In this document: one piece after another, positions 1 through 5,648 of the stretch
Layout: the number at the start of each line of letters is the position of its first letter
Position numbering within the stretch: the first letter of the stretch is position 1
NCBI GenBank assembly: GCA_964464755.1
Contig: CAYXGZ010000093.1
Coordinates: 1 to 7,680 of the forward strand
Direction: 5' to 3'
Source: CAYXGZ01 sp964464755
GTDB taxonomy: Bacteria > Planctomycetota > MHYJ01 > JACPRB01
DNA length: 7,680 bases
Notes under the pieces: model-generated
Databases searched by the model: none
Seen by the model: only the letters and a program-made list of their open reading frames with translations
What the model was told of the DNA's origin: nothing
Position numbers and translations under genes: made by a program

Positions 1-886
1 GCCCGAGCGTGTAGAACGGCGCGCCGTGGCAGATCTCGATCTGCTTGAGGACCTGCGCGGGCACCTGGTCGAGCGGGACGTGCCCCGGGCCCTCGACCAT
101 GACCTGCACGTCGTGGCGCCAGGCGCGCACCGTGAGGTCGCCCAGCGTCTCGAGCTCGCCGAACTGCGCGGCGTCGCTCGCGTCGTGCAGGCAGCCGGGC
201 CGCAGGCTGTCGCCGAGCGAGAACGACACGTCGTAGGCCTTGAAGATCTCGCAGATCTCGTCGTAGTGCGTGTAGAGCGGGTTCTGCTCGCGCCGCTTCA
301 CCATCCAGTCCGCCAGCAGGCTGCCCCCGCGGGAGACGATCTTCGTGATCCGGCCCTGGATCCGGGGCAGGTGCTCGAGGAGGATCCCGGCGTGGATCGT
401 CATGTAGTCCACGCCCTGCCGCGCCTGCTTCTCGATGACGTCGAGCATGTCCTTCGGCGCCAGGTCCGCCATGTCCTTGACGCCCTGGAGCATCTGGTAG
501 ACGGGGACGGTCCCGACCGGCACGGTGGACTTGGCGATGACCGCGGAGCGGATCTCGTCGAGGTTCCCGCCCGTCGAGAGGTCCATCACCGTGTCGGAGC
601 CGTGGTGGACGGCCGTGTGGAGCTTCTCGAGCTCCTTGTCGACGTTGGACACGACCGCGGAGTTGCCCAGGTTCGCGTTGATTTTACAGGTGAGGTTGAT
701 GCCGATGCCCATCGGATCGAGGGCGCCGGCCAGGTGCACGCGGTTCGCGGGGATGATCGCCCGGCCCTCGGCCACCTCGCGGCGCAGGAACTCGGGCTCG
801 AGGCCCTCGCGCTCGGCGACGCGCGCCATGGCGGGGGTGATCTCGCCGTTCCTCGCGGCGTGCATCTGCGTGACGTTGGCGACCAT
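1..886 (-). CDS. thiC: Phosphomethylpyrimidine synthase ThiC, short form, 3' end cut off by the window
   Basis: ThiC is a [4Fe-4S] radical-SAM enzyme that converts aminoimidazole ribotide to hydroxymethylpyrimidine phosphate for thiamine synthesis in the cytosol. The 295 residues visible have no internal stop. They begin with a VTQMHAARNGEITPAM segment, then show KINANLGNS near 68-76, MDLSTGGNL at 101-109, TIHAG at 163-167, SLGDSLRPGC at 223-232, EGPGHVP at 265-271 and APFYTLG at the edge, all typical of ThiC. The C-terminal CX2CX4C cluster motif lies beyond the window. The start is well bounded: an in-frame TGA (the nfu terminator) lies 33 nt upstream, so the long N-terminal domain of proteobacterial ThiC is absent. 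This is the compact form common in archaea and anaerobes. No clear Shine-Dalgarno is visible; the leader is C-rich. It follows the Nfu gene without a TPP riboswitch, so it is probably read through from the suf operon. The residue-8 Met is a less likely start. Confidence 0.95.
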   Translation of the reverse strand, partial: MVANVTQMHAARNGEITPAMARVAEREGLEPEFLRREVAEGRAIIPANRVHLAGALDPMGIGINLTCKINANLGNSAVVSNVDKELEKLHTAVHHGSDTVMDLSTGGNLDEIRSAVIAKSTVPVGTVPVYQMLQGVKDMADLAPKDMLDVIEKQARQGVDYMTIHAGILLEHLPRIQGRITKIVSRGGSLLADWMVKRREQNPLYTHYDEICEIFKAYDVSFSLGDSLRPGCLHDASDAAQFGELETLGDLTVRAWRHDVQVMVEGPGHVPLDQVPAQVLKQIEICHGAPFYTLG

Positions 887-919
887 GGGGTACCCGGGGT
901 TGGGGGTTCGGGGCTGGGT
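887..919. other. Intergenic G-run tract (potential G-quadruplex) between nfu and thiC
   Basis: The + strand carries five G-runs of three to five bases (887-890, 896-899, 902-906, 910-913, 916-918) separated by 2-5 nt. This satisfies the usual four-run quadruplex pattern. The + strand is the template for thiC, so the RNA is C-rich here. The tract fills the whole gap from the Nfu terminator to the thiC ATG, leaving no recognisable ribosome binding site. It also includes the palindrome GGGTACCC (888-895), directly next to the start codon. The motif is visible in the sequence, but whether it folds or matters is unknown, since G-runs are common at this base composition. Confidence 0.4.
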
Positions 920-1192
920 TCAGGCCGACGGCCCGACCGCGACGACCTGCTCGATTTCGGGGACCGAGTACCGGATCTCGTTCTCGATCCCCATCTGCAG
1001 GGTCATGGCGCTCGACGGTCAGCCGGAGCAGGCGCCCTGGAAGCGGATGTAGGCGGTCTTCTCGGCGGCGTTCACCTCGACGAGCTCGACGTGCCCGCCG
1101 TCCTGCTGGACGAACGGGCGGATGCGCTCGAGGGCGGCGTCCACGCGCTGGAAGAGGTCGTCGGGGCCGGCCGGCTTGGCTTGCTCGCTCAT
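920..1192 (-). CDS. Nfu-type (NifU C-terminal domain) Fe-S protein, predicted selenoprotein with in-frame UGA (CXXU)
   Basis: Nfu proteins are small cytosolic scaffolds or carriers in which a CXXC pair from each of two subunits binds a bridging [4Fe-4S] cluster. From the ATG at 1192 the frame gives the family pattern: helix ALERIRPFVQQDGGHVELVEV (20-40), strand TAYIRFQGAC (46-55), then S-G and a TGA as codon 58 at the position of the second cysteine. In the same frame it continues PSSAMTLQMGIENEI...PEIEQVVAV, a normal Nfu C-terminus, to a TGA at 922-920. The product is 90 residues if the UGA is decoded. Stopping at codon 58 would remove half of the cluster motif and the last helix and strand. 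The start is supported by GAGGT 5 nt before the ATG; an ATG at 1216 is less likely. The gene lies 39 nt after the A-type carrier and 33 nt before thiC. Selenocysteine is my preferred reading; a nonsense mutation or sequence error cannot be excluded. Confidence 0.75.
984..1015 (-). promoter_or_regulatory. Candidate bacterial SECIS stem-loop downstream of the UGA
   Basis: In the mRNA, UCGAGCGCCAU and AUGGGGAUCGA flank the 10-nt loop GACCCUGCAG. The arms pair at 9 of 11 positions, in one register, with two symmetric single mismatches (G.A and G.G). The stem begins 4 nt after the UGA and the loop 15 nt after it. The upper stem is 4 bp and the first loop base is G. As I recall the bacterial SECIS model (short coding-region hairpin just 3' of UGA, loop of about 3-14 nt, a G in the first two loop positions, loop roughly 16 nt or more from the UGA), this fits or is at the near edge. 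The hairpin lies inside conserved coding sequence, and GC-rich sequence folds easily, so chance is possible. Confidence 0.5.
1019..1021 (-). other. In-frame UGA, candidate selenocysteine codon
   Basis: The minus-strand TGA interrupts the Nfu frame at the second position of the CXXC motif, giving C55-S56-G57-UGA58. A single change from TGC or TGT would account for it. UGA ends several neighbouring genes and Trp is UGG here, so genome-wide reassignment of UGA is unlikely. A site-specific recoding signal would be needed, and a suitable stem-loop follows directly. Confidence 0.6.
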
Positions 1193-1231
1193 GGGGCACC
1201 TCGCGGAGGGCGGCATCCTAACCGAAGGACC

Positions 1232-1660
1232 CTAGGTCGTGAAGGAGGACCCGCAGCCGCAGGACGACTTCACGTTCGGGTTCTTCACCTGGAATCCCGA
1301 GCCCATCAGGCCCTCGGCGTAGTCCAGCACGGAACCGCCGAGGTACAGGGAGCTGCGCGGGTCGACGAAGACCTGGATGCCGTCGAGGGCGAAGACCCGG
1401 TCCTGGTCCTTCTTCGCGTCGAAGTCCATGAAGTACGAGAGGCCCGAGCAGCCGCCGCCCTGCACGCCGAGGCGCAGGCCGGTCACCGCGGGGTCCTTCC
1501 CCTCGGCCTTCAGGATCTCGAGGAGCTTCGAGGCGGCCTTCGGGGTGATGACGATCCCGACGCCGGCCGGGCGGGCCGGGGCCGTGGGCGTCGCCGCGGG
1601 CGCGGCGTGGGCGTGCCCGTGGTTGTCGCCGCCTTCCGTGGAACCGCAATTCTGGCTCAT
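1232..1660 (-). CDS. A-type iron-sulfur carrier (HesB/IscA/SufA/ErpA family) with Cys/His-bearing N-terminal tail
   Basis: A-type carriers accept Fe-S clusters from the scaffold and pass them to apo-enzymes. The 142-residue product has the family fold: ITPKAASKLLEIL at 38-50, GLRLGVQGGGCSGLSY at 61-76, and the C-terminal SCGCGSSF at 133-140. This gives the three expected cluster ligands C71, C134 and C136. About 33 residues precede the domain: C5, a short His-rich patch NHGHAH (13-18) and an Ala/Pro linker. The start at 1660 is chosen because GAGGT sits 6 nt upstream; the frame stays open to an ATG at 1714, but that extension looks unlike coding for this family. It lies 54 nt after the second desulfurase and 39 nt before the Nfu gene, forming a carrier pair. 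I cannot assign it to SufA, IscA or ErpA from sequence alone. HesB-like proteins include known selenoproteins, but this one uses cysteine at all three sites. Confidence 0.92.
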   Translation of the reverse strand: MSQNCGSTEGGDNHGHAHAAPAATPTAPARPAGVGIVITPKAASKLLEILKAEGKDPAVTGLRLGVQGGGCSGLSYFMDFDAKKDQDRVFALDGIQVFVDPRSSLYLGGSVLDYAEGLMGSGFQVKNPNVKSSCGCGSSFTT

Positions 1661-1714
1661 GGTCGCACCTCGAGATCCACGTTCAAGATAGCACCGCGCC
1701 GGTCCTGTTTCCAC

Positions 1715-2863
1715 TCAGGCCCGGAGGCGGGCGACGGCGGCCTTCGCCGCGCCGGCGGCGCGGTCGATCTCCTCCGCCGTCGTGAAGCGGCCCAGGCCGA
1801 AGCGCAGGGTCGCGGCGGCGAGGGGCTCCGGCACGCCGATCGCCCGCAGCACGTGCGAGGGTTTCGCCTGCGCCGTCGAGCACGCCGCCGTGCTCGACAC
1901 GGCGATCTCGCCCATGGCCTCGACGAGCGACTCGCCCTCGACGCCCTCGAACGACACGCTGAGGCTGCCGGGCAGTCGGCGCTCGGCGTGCCCGTTGCGG
2001 CGGACTCCCCCGAGCGGCAAGAGGGCCGTCCAGAGCCGCTCCCTCAGCAGGCGGAGGCGGGCCGCCTCGGCCGGGAGCTCGCGGCGGGCGATCGCGCACG
2101 CGGCGCCGAACCCGACGATCGCGGGGACGTTCAGGGTGCCGGAGCGCAGGCCGTCCTCGTGGCCGCCGCCGTCGATCTGCGGCGCGAGGCGGATCCGGGG
2201 ATGGCGCTTCCGGACGACGAGGGCGCCGACGCCCTTGGGCCCGTGCATCTTGTGCGCGGAGAGCGAGGCGAGGTCGAAGCCCTGCGCCTCCGCGTCGAGC
2301 GGGATCCTCCCGTTCGCCTGCGCGGCGTCGGTGTGGAAGAGCGCGCCCTTCGCGCGGCAGATCCGGCCGATCGCCTCGAGGTCCTGGAGCACCCCGATCT
2401 CGTTGTTCGCGGCCATCACGGAGACGAGGACGGTCCCCGGGCGGACCGCGGCCTCGAGGCGGGCCGGGTCGAGGAGACCGTCGGCCCCGACGGGGAGCAG
2501 CTCGACCTCCGCGGCTCCGGACTCGCGCAGCACGCGGGCGGGATCGAGCACGGCCGGGTGCTCGGTGACGACCGTGACGAGCCGGCCCTTCCCCGCGGCC
2601 TGCAGGGCGCCCTTGAGGGCGAGGTTGTCGCTCTCCGTGGCGCCGCTCGTGAAGACGATCTCGGCGGGCTCGGCGCCGACCAGCGCGGCGACCTCGGCGC
2701 GGGCGGCCTCGACGGCGTCGCGGGCCTCCCGCCCGTAGGCGTGCGTGCGGCTGGAGGCGTTGCCGAACTTCTCGAGGAACCAGGGCCGCATCGCCTCGAA
2801 GACGCGCGGGTCGAGCGGCGTGGTGGCGTGGTGGTCGAGGTAGACGCGGCCCATCGGGGCCAT
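1715..2863 (-). CDS. Cysteine desulfurase, group I (NifS/IscS-like)
   Basis: This PLP enzyme takes sulfur from cysteine to give a persulfide and alanine. The 382 residues show VYLDHHATTPLD at 7-18, FTSGATESDN at 71-80, the PLP-stacking His in TEHPAVL (H102), HTDAAQ with Asp179, the PLP lysine K205 in SAHKMHGPKG, and RSGTLNVPAIVG at 240-251. The likely catalytic cysteine is C328, in SSTAACSTAQAKPSHVL. That loop differs from the common SSGSACTS form and recalls the AAC-type loops of some NifS-like proteins. An ATG at 2854 (protein starting MGRVYLDHH) has a somewhat better upstream purine stretch and is also possible. The sufT stop is 1 nt before the chosen ATG. The cluster thus holds two desulfurases of different groups. 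A role in feeding sulfur to Nfu, thiamine or tRNA thiolation, or selenium handling, is inference. Confidence 0.93.
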   Translation of the reverse strand: MAPMGRVYLDHHATTPLDPRVFEAMRPWFLEKFGNASSRTHAYGREARDAVEAARAEVAALVGAEPAEIVFTSGATESDNLALKGALQAAGKGRLVTVVTEHPAVLDPARVLRESGAAEVELLPVGADGLLDPARLEAAVRPGTVLVSVMAANNEIGVLQDLEAIGRICRAKGALFHTDAAQANGRIPLDAEAQGFDLASLSAHKMHGPKGVGALVVRKRHPRIRLAPQIDGGGHEDGLRSGTLNVPAIVGFGAACAIARRELPAEAARLRLLRERLWTALLPLGGVRRNGHAERRLPGSLSVSFEGVEGESLVEAMGEIAVSSTAACSTAQAKPSHVLRAIGVPEPLAAATLRFGLGRFTTAEEIDRAAGAAKAAVARLRA

Positions 2864-2864
2864 C

Positions 2865-3419
2865 CTACATCATGCCCAGCTGCAGCCTCGCGGCCTCGGA
2901 CATCATCGACTGGCTCCAGGGCGGGTCGAACACGACCTCGACCTCCGCCTCCTTCACCCCGGGGATCGCCTGCAACGCCTTCTTCGCGTCCATCTTCAGG
3001 ACGTCGCCCATGGAGCAGCCGGGCGCCGTCATGGCCATCTTGACCTCGACGCGGTGCGCGTCGCCGTTCACCTTGAGGATCTTGCACTCGTAGATCAGCC
3101 CGAGGTCCACGACGTTCACCGGGATCTCGGGGTCGTACACCGTCTTCAGCTGCTCCCAGACGAGCTGCTCCAGCACCGGGCCCGACGCGGGCTGGACCGG
3201 CACCGTCGGGGCCACGGGGACTTCCTTCCCCAGCGCGTCCGCGTCCTTGCCCTCGAGGCGGACGAGCATCCCGCGCTCCGTCTGCACCGTGAAGTTGGAA
3301 GGGTTCTGCTGGGTGATGACGACCATCGACCCCGCGGGGAGCTTCAGGACCTCCCCGTACGGGATCTGGATCGCCTCGACGTCGCGCTTCAGCGTGACGG
3401 GTTCGTAGGACGGTCGCAT
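2865..3419 (-). CDS. sufT: SufT-type Fe-S assembly protein (DUF59/MIP18 domain with N-terminal extension)
   Basis: SufT proteins are auxiliary factors needed for full maturation of Fe-S enzymes, especially under high cluster demand; the exact step is not settled. The 184-residue protein has an N-terminal region (about 1-80) with the SufT-like segment VEAIQIPYGEVLKLPAGS (14-31). The DUF59/MIP18 domain follows: LKTVYDPEIPVNVVDLGLIY (91-110), the conserved cysteine C135 in TAPGCSMGD, and FDPPWS at 164-169. It extends slightly to a Met-rich tail. The start is the only ATG close to the upstream stop (4-nt gap). Its Shine-Dalgarno is weak (AAGCGG, almost touching the ATG), so translational coupling to the DUF1094 gene is likely. 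It ends 1 nt before the second desulfurase. Confidence 0.93.
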   Translation of the reverse strand: MRPSYEPVTLKRDVEAIQIPYGEVLKLPAGSMVVITQQNPSNFTVQTERGMLVRLEGKDADALGKEVPVAPTVPVQPASGPVLEQLVWEQLKTVYDPEIPVNVVDLGLIYECKILKVNGDAHRVEVKMAMTAPGCSMGDVLKMDAKKALQAIPGVKEAEVEVVFDPPWSQSMMSEAARLQLGMM

Positions 3420-3423
3420 CCGC

Positions 3424-3945
3424 TTAGCCCTTGAACCTCGGGATCTTCGATCCGCACATCTTCACGAACTCCAGCTGCTCGTACTTCTCCCTCGGGATGG
3501 ACGGCCCGGGCTTCGAGCAGATCTTCTCGAAGGCGTCGGCGAGGAACGCGGCGATCTCCTCCGGCCCGCGGCCCTCGATGCCCTGGCGCGGAAGGACGGC
3601 CGCGACGGCGCCGTCCTTGAAGAACACGATCGACGGCGACGACGGGCCCGCGACGCCCGCGTGGAGCGCGCGCACCCGGTCGACGGCCTCCCGGTCCATG
3701 CCCGCGAACACCGTCACGAGCCGGTCCGGGATCACCTTGTGCTGCAGCGCCATGGCGACGCCCGGCCGGGCGCTGCCCGCGGCGCAGCCGCAGACGGAGT
3801 TGATGAAGCAGAGCGTCACGCCCTTCTGGGACTTCACGACGGCGTCCACCGCGGCGGGGTCGTCGATCTGCTCGAAGCCGACGGCCGTCAGCTCGTCGCG
3901 CATCGGCTGGACCGCCTCGGGCGGGTACATCGGGGGCAGCGGCAT
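3424..3945 (-). CDS. BrxA/BrxB (bacilliredoxin, YphP/YqiW, DUF1094) family protein with C-terminal cysteine-bearing extension
   Basis: Members of this family are thioredoxin-fold proteins; BrxA and BrxB of Bacillus remove bacillithiol from proteins through a CGC active site. The 173-residue product shows MYPPEAVQPMRDEL at 6-19, FINSVCGCAAGSARPG at 47-62 (the CGC motif, C52 and C54), and SSPSIVFFKDG at 102-112. Beyond the usual end at about 145 residues, it carries roughly 30 more, with C143 and C164, the latter in VKMCGSKIPR. The start is set by a strong AGGAGGA 4 nt before the ATG, overlapping the sufU TAG. Its place between sufU and sufT suggests a thiol-redox job tied to cluster assembly, such as reducing or protecting SufU, SufS or persulfides. 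That is inference, as is any bacillithiol use by this organism. Confidence 0.88.
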   Translation of the reverse strand: MPLPPMYPPEAVQPMRDELTAVGFEQIDDPAAVDAVVKSQKGVTLCFINSVCGCAAGSARPGVAMALQHKVIPDRLVTVFAGMDREAVDRVRALHAGVAGPSSPSIVFFKDGAVAAVLPRQGIEGRGPEEIAAFLADAFEKICSKPGPSIPREKYEQLEFVKMCGSKIPRFKG

Positions 3946-3954
3946 GGATTCCTC

Positions 3955-4401
3955 CTATTCGGTCGAAACCGTTTCTCGATTCCCGTCCAGCGCCGCCTTC
4001 AGCGTGTGCCACGCCAGCGACGCGCACTTCACCCGGGCCGGGTACCCCGCCACGCCCGCGAACGCCGCGAGCTTGCCGAGGCCCTCGCCCGACTCCCCCT
4101 CCGTCCCCGTCACCAGGGCGTGGAAGCGGCCGTACAGCCGCTCCACCTCCGCCTTCGGCTTGCCCTTCACCGCCTCCGTCATCATCGACGCGGAGGCCGT
4201 CGAGATCGCGCAGCCCGCGCCCTGGAAGCGCAGGTCCTCGACGATCCCGTCGCGCACCTTCAGGTCCAGCACGAGCTTGTCCCCGCAGAGCGGGTTCTCC
4301 CCGTTCACCGAGCAGCCCGCCTCCGGCAGCCGCCCGAAGTTCCGGGGCTTCTTGTAGTGGTCGAGGATGACTTCCTGGTAGAGATCGTCGAGCTCGGTCA
4401 T
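3955..4401 (-). CDS. sufU: SufU, zinc-binding sulfur-transfer partner of SufS
   Basis: SufU accepts persulfide sulfur from SufS and delivers it to the SufBCD scaffold. In Bacillus it acts as a zinc-dependent sulfurtransferase rather than a scaffold. The 148-residue protein begins LYQEVILDHYKKPRNFG (7-23) and has the three conserved cysteines and the aspartate: C39 and D41 in NPLCGD, C64 in GAGCAIS, and C126 in RVKCASLAW. SASMMTEAVKGK (70-81) and the inserted stretch around 85-115 are typical of SufU as opposed to IscU. The ATG overlaps the sufS stop as ATGA, with GGAGGTG 8 nt upstream. The tight coupling to sufS matches their known partnership. Confidence 0.95.
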   Translation of the reverse strand: MTELDDLYQEVILDHYKKPRNFGRLPEAGCSVNGENPLCGDKLVLDLKVRDGIVEDLRFQGAGCAISTASASMMTEAVKGKPKAEVERLYGRFHALVTGTEGESGEGLGKLAAFAGVAGYPARVKCASLAWHTLKAALDGNRETVSTE

Positions 4402-5648
4402 GCGCGGAACACCTCCGCGACCTTCCGCAGGCCGGCCGCGAGCGCGTCGAGCTCCGCCTTCGTCGAGTAGAGGCCCAGCGAGGCCCGCGCCGTCGCGGGG
4501 ATCCCCAGCCGGTCCATCACGGGCTGCGCGCAGTGGTGGCCCGTCCGGATCGCGATGCCCTCCTGGTCGAGGATCGTGCCGATGTCGTGCGGGTGCACGC
4601 CCTCGAGCACGAACGAGAGCACCGCGGCCTTGTGCGGGGCCGTGCCGATCAGCCGCAGGCCGGGGATCGCCGACAGCGCGGCCGTCCCGTGGGCCAGCAG
4701 ATCCGCCTCGTGCGCGGCGATCGCCGCCGGGCCGAGCTTCGCCACGTAGTCGAGCGCCGCCCCGAGCGCGATCGCGCCGCCGATGTCCGGCGTGCCCGCC
4801 TCGAACTTGAACGGGACGCGGTTCCAGGTCGACTTCTCGATCGACACCGAGAGGATCATGTCGCCGCCGCCCTGCCAGGGAGGCAGCGACTCGAGCAGCG
4901 CGGCCTTGCCGTAGAGCACGCCGATGCCGGTCGGGGCGTAGACCTTGTGGCCCGAGAAGCAGTAGAAGTCCGCGTCGAGGTCGCGCACGTCGACGGGCCC
5001 GTGCGGAACGGCCTGCGCGCCGTCCACGACCGTCGGCACGCCCTTCGCGCGGCACGCGGCGACGAGCCGCTTCACCGGGTTCACCGTCCCGAGCGCGTTG
5101 GAGACGTGCGCGAAGGCCGCGACCTTCGTGCGCGGCCCGATCAGGCGGACGAACTCGTCCTCGACGAGCGACCCGTCGTCCGCGATGGGCGCCGCGACGA
5201 GCTTCGCGCCCTTCTCGGCGCAGAGCATCTGCCAGGGCACCAGGTTCGAGTGGTGCTCCATCGTCGTCACGAGCACCTCGTCGCCCTGGCCCACGCGGGT
5301 GCGGCCCAGGGTCTGCGCGACGAGGTTCACCGACTCCGTCGTGCCGCGCGTGAAGACGATCTCCCGCGCGTCGGCGGCGTTGAGGAAGCGCGCGACCGTG
5401 ATCCGCGCCGCGTCGTGCTTCCGCGTGGCCAGCTCGCTGAGGTGGTGCACTCCGCGGTGGATGTTCGCGTTCTCGGACTCGTAGTAGCGCACCAGCGCGT
5501 CGAGCACGGCCCGGGGCTTCTGCGTGGTCGCGGCGCTGTCCAGGTAGACCAGGGGCTTGCCGCGGACCTTCTCCGAGAGGATCGGGAAGTCCCGGCGGAC
5601 GGCCTCGACGTCGTAGGCGACGCGGGCGGGCGCGGCGGCGGGGCTCAC
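4398..5648 (-). CDS. sufS: Cysteine desulfurase SufS (group II), GTG start
   Basis: SufS is the PLP-dependent desulfurase of the SUF system and passes its persulfide to SufU. The 416-residue protein shows VYLDSAATTQKP at 34-45, NIHRGVHHLS at 62-71, FTRGTTESVNLVA at 99-111, the EHHSNLVPW motif with His132, VVDGAQAVPH at 207-216 (Asp209), the PLP lysine K235 in SGHKVYAPTG, and the catalytic C373 in RTGHHCAQPVM. The frame is open far upstream into sufD, so the start must be chosen. The GTG at 5648 overlaps the sufD stop as GTGA, has GGAGG 6 nt upstream, and gives the usual N-terminus shortly before DVEAVRRDFPIL. It belongs to the SufU-partner branch by context. Confidence 0.95.
   Translation of the reverse strand: MSPAAAPARVAYDVEAVRRDFPILSEKVRGKPLVYLDSAATTQKPRAVLDALVRYYESENANIHRGVHHLSELATRKHDAARITVARFLNAADAREIVFTRGTTESVNLVAQTLGRTRVGQGDEVLVTTMEHHSNLVPWQMLCAEKGAKLVAAPIADDGSLVEDEFVRLIGPRTKVAAFAHVSNALGTVNPVKRLVAACRAKGVPTVVDGAQAVPHGPVDVRDLDADFYCFSGHKVYAPTGIGVLYGKAALLESLPPWQGGGDMILSVSIEKSTWNRVPFKFEAGTPDIGGAIALGAALDYVAKLGPAAIAAHEADLLAHGTAALSAIPGLRLIGTAPHKAAVLSFVLEGVHPHDIGTILDQEGIAIRTGHHCAQPVMDRLGIPATARASLGLYSTKAELDALAAGLRKVAEVFRA

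Noticed and set aside
887..960. TPP riboswitch upstream of thiC
   Set aside because: I could find no CUGAGA-type core or paired helices. The gap is only 33 nt and the preceding sequence is Nfu coding.
984..1015. Inverted repeat as a transcription terminator
   Set aside because: There is no U-tract after it and it sits inside conserved Nfu coding sequence. Its place just after an in-frame UGA suits a recoding element better.
1019..1021. Reassigned UGA (Trp or Gly) genetic code
   Set aside because: UGA ends sufC, sufD, sufS and the nifS-type gene at proper family lengths. Trp is UGG, and lineages with such codes are not expected at this GC content.
1019..1216. A 65-residue protein ending at the TGA, starting at 1216
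   Set aside because: The upstream ATG lacks a ribosome site, whereas the ATG at 1192 has GAGGT. Ending at the TGA would cut the CXXC motif and the C-terminal helix and strand, while the frame continues as recognisable Nfu sequence.
26..3043. Very long (about 1000-codon) open frame on the + strand across thiC to sufT
   Set aside because: It runs antisense to six genes with clear family motifs. Its protein is low-complexity, rich in Arg, Gly, Ala, Asp, Glu, Val and His, and resembles no family. High GC removes stop codons from opposite frames.
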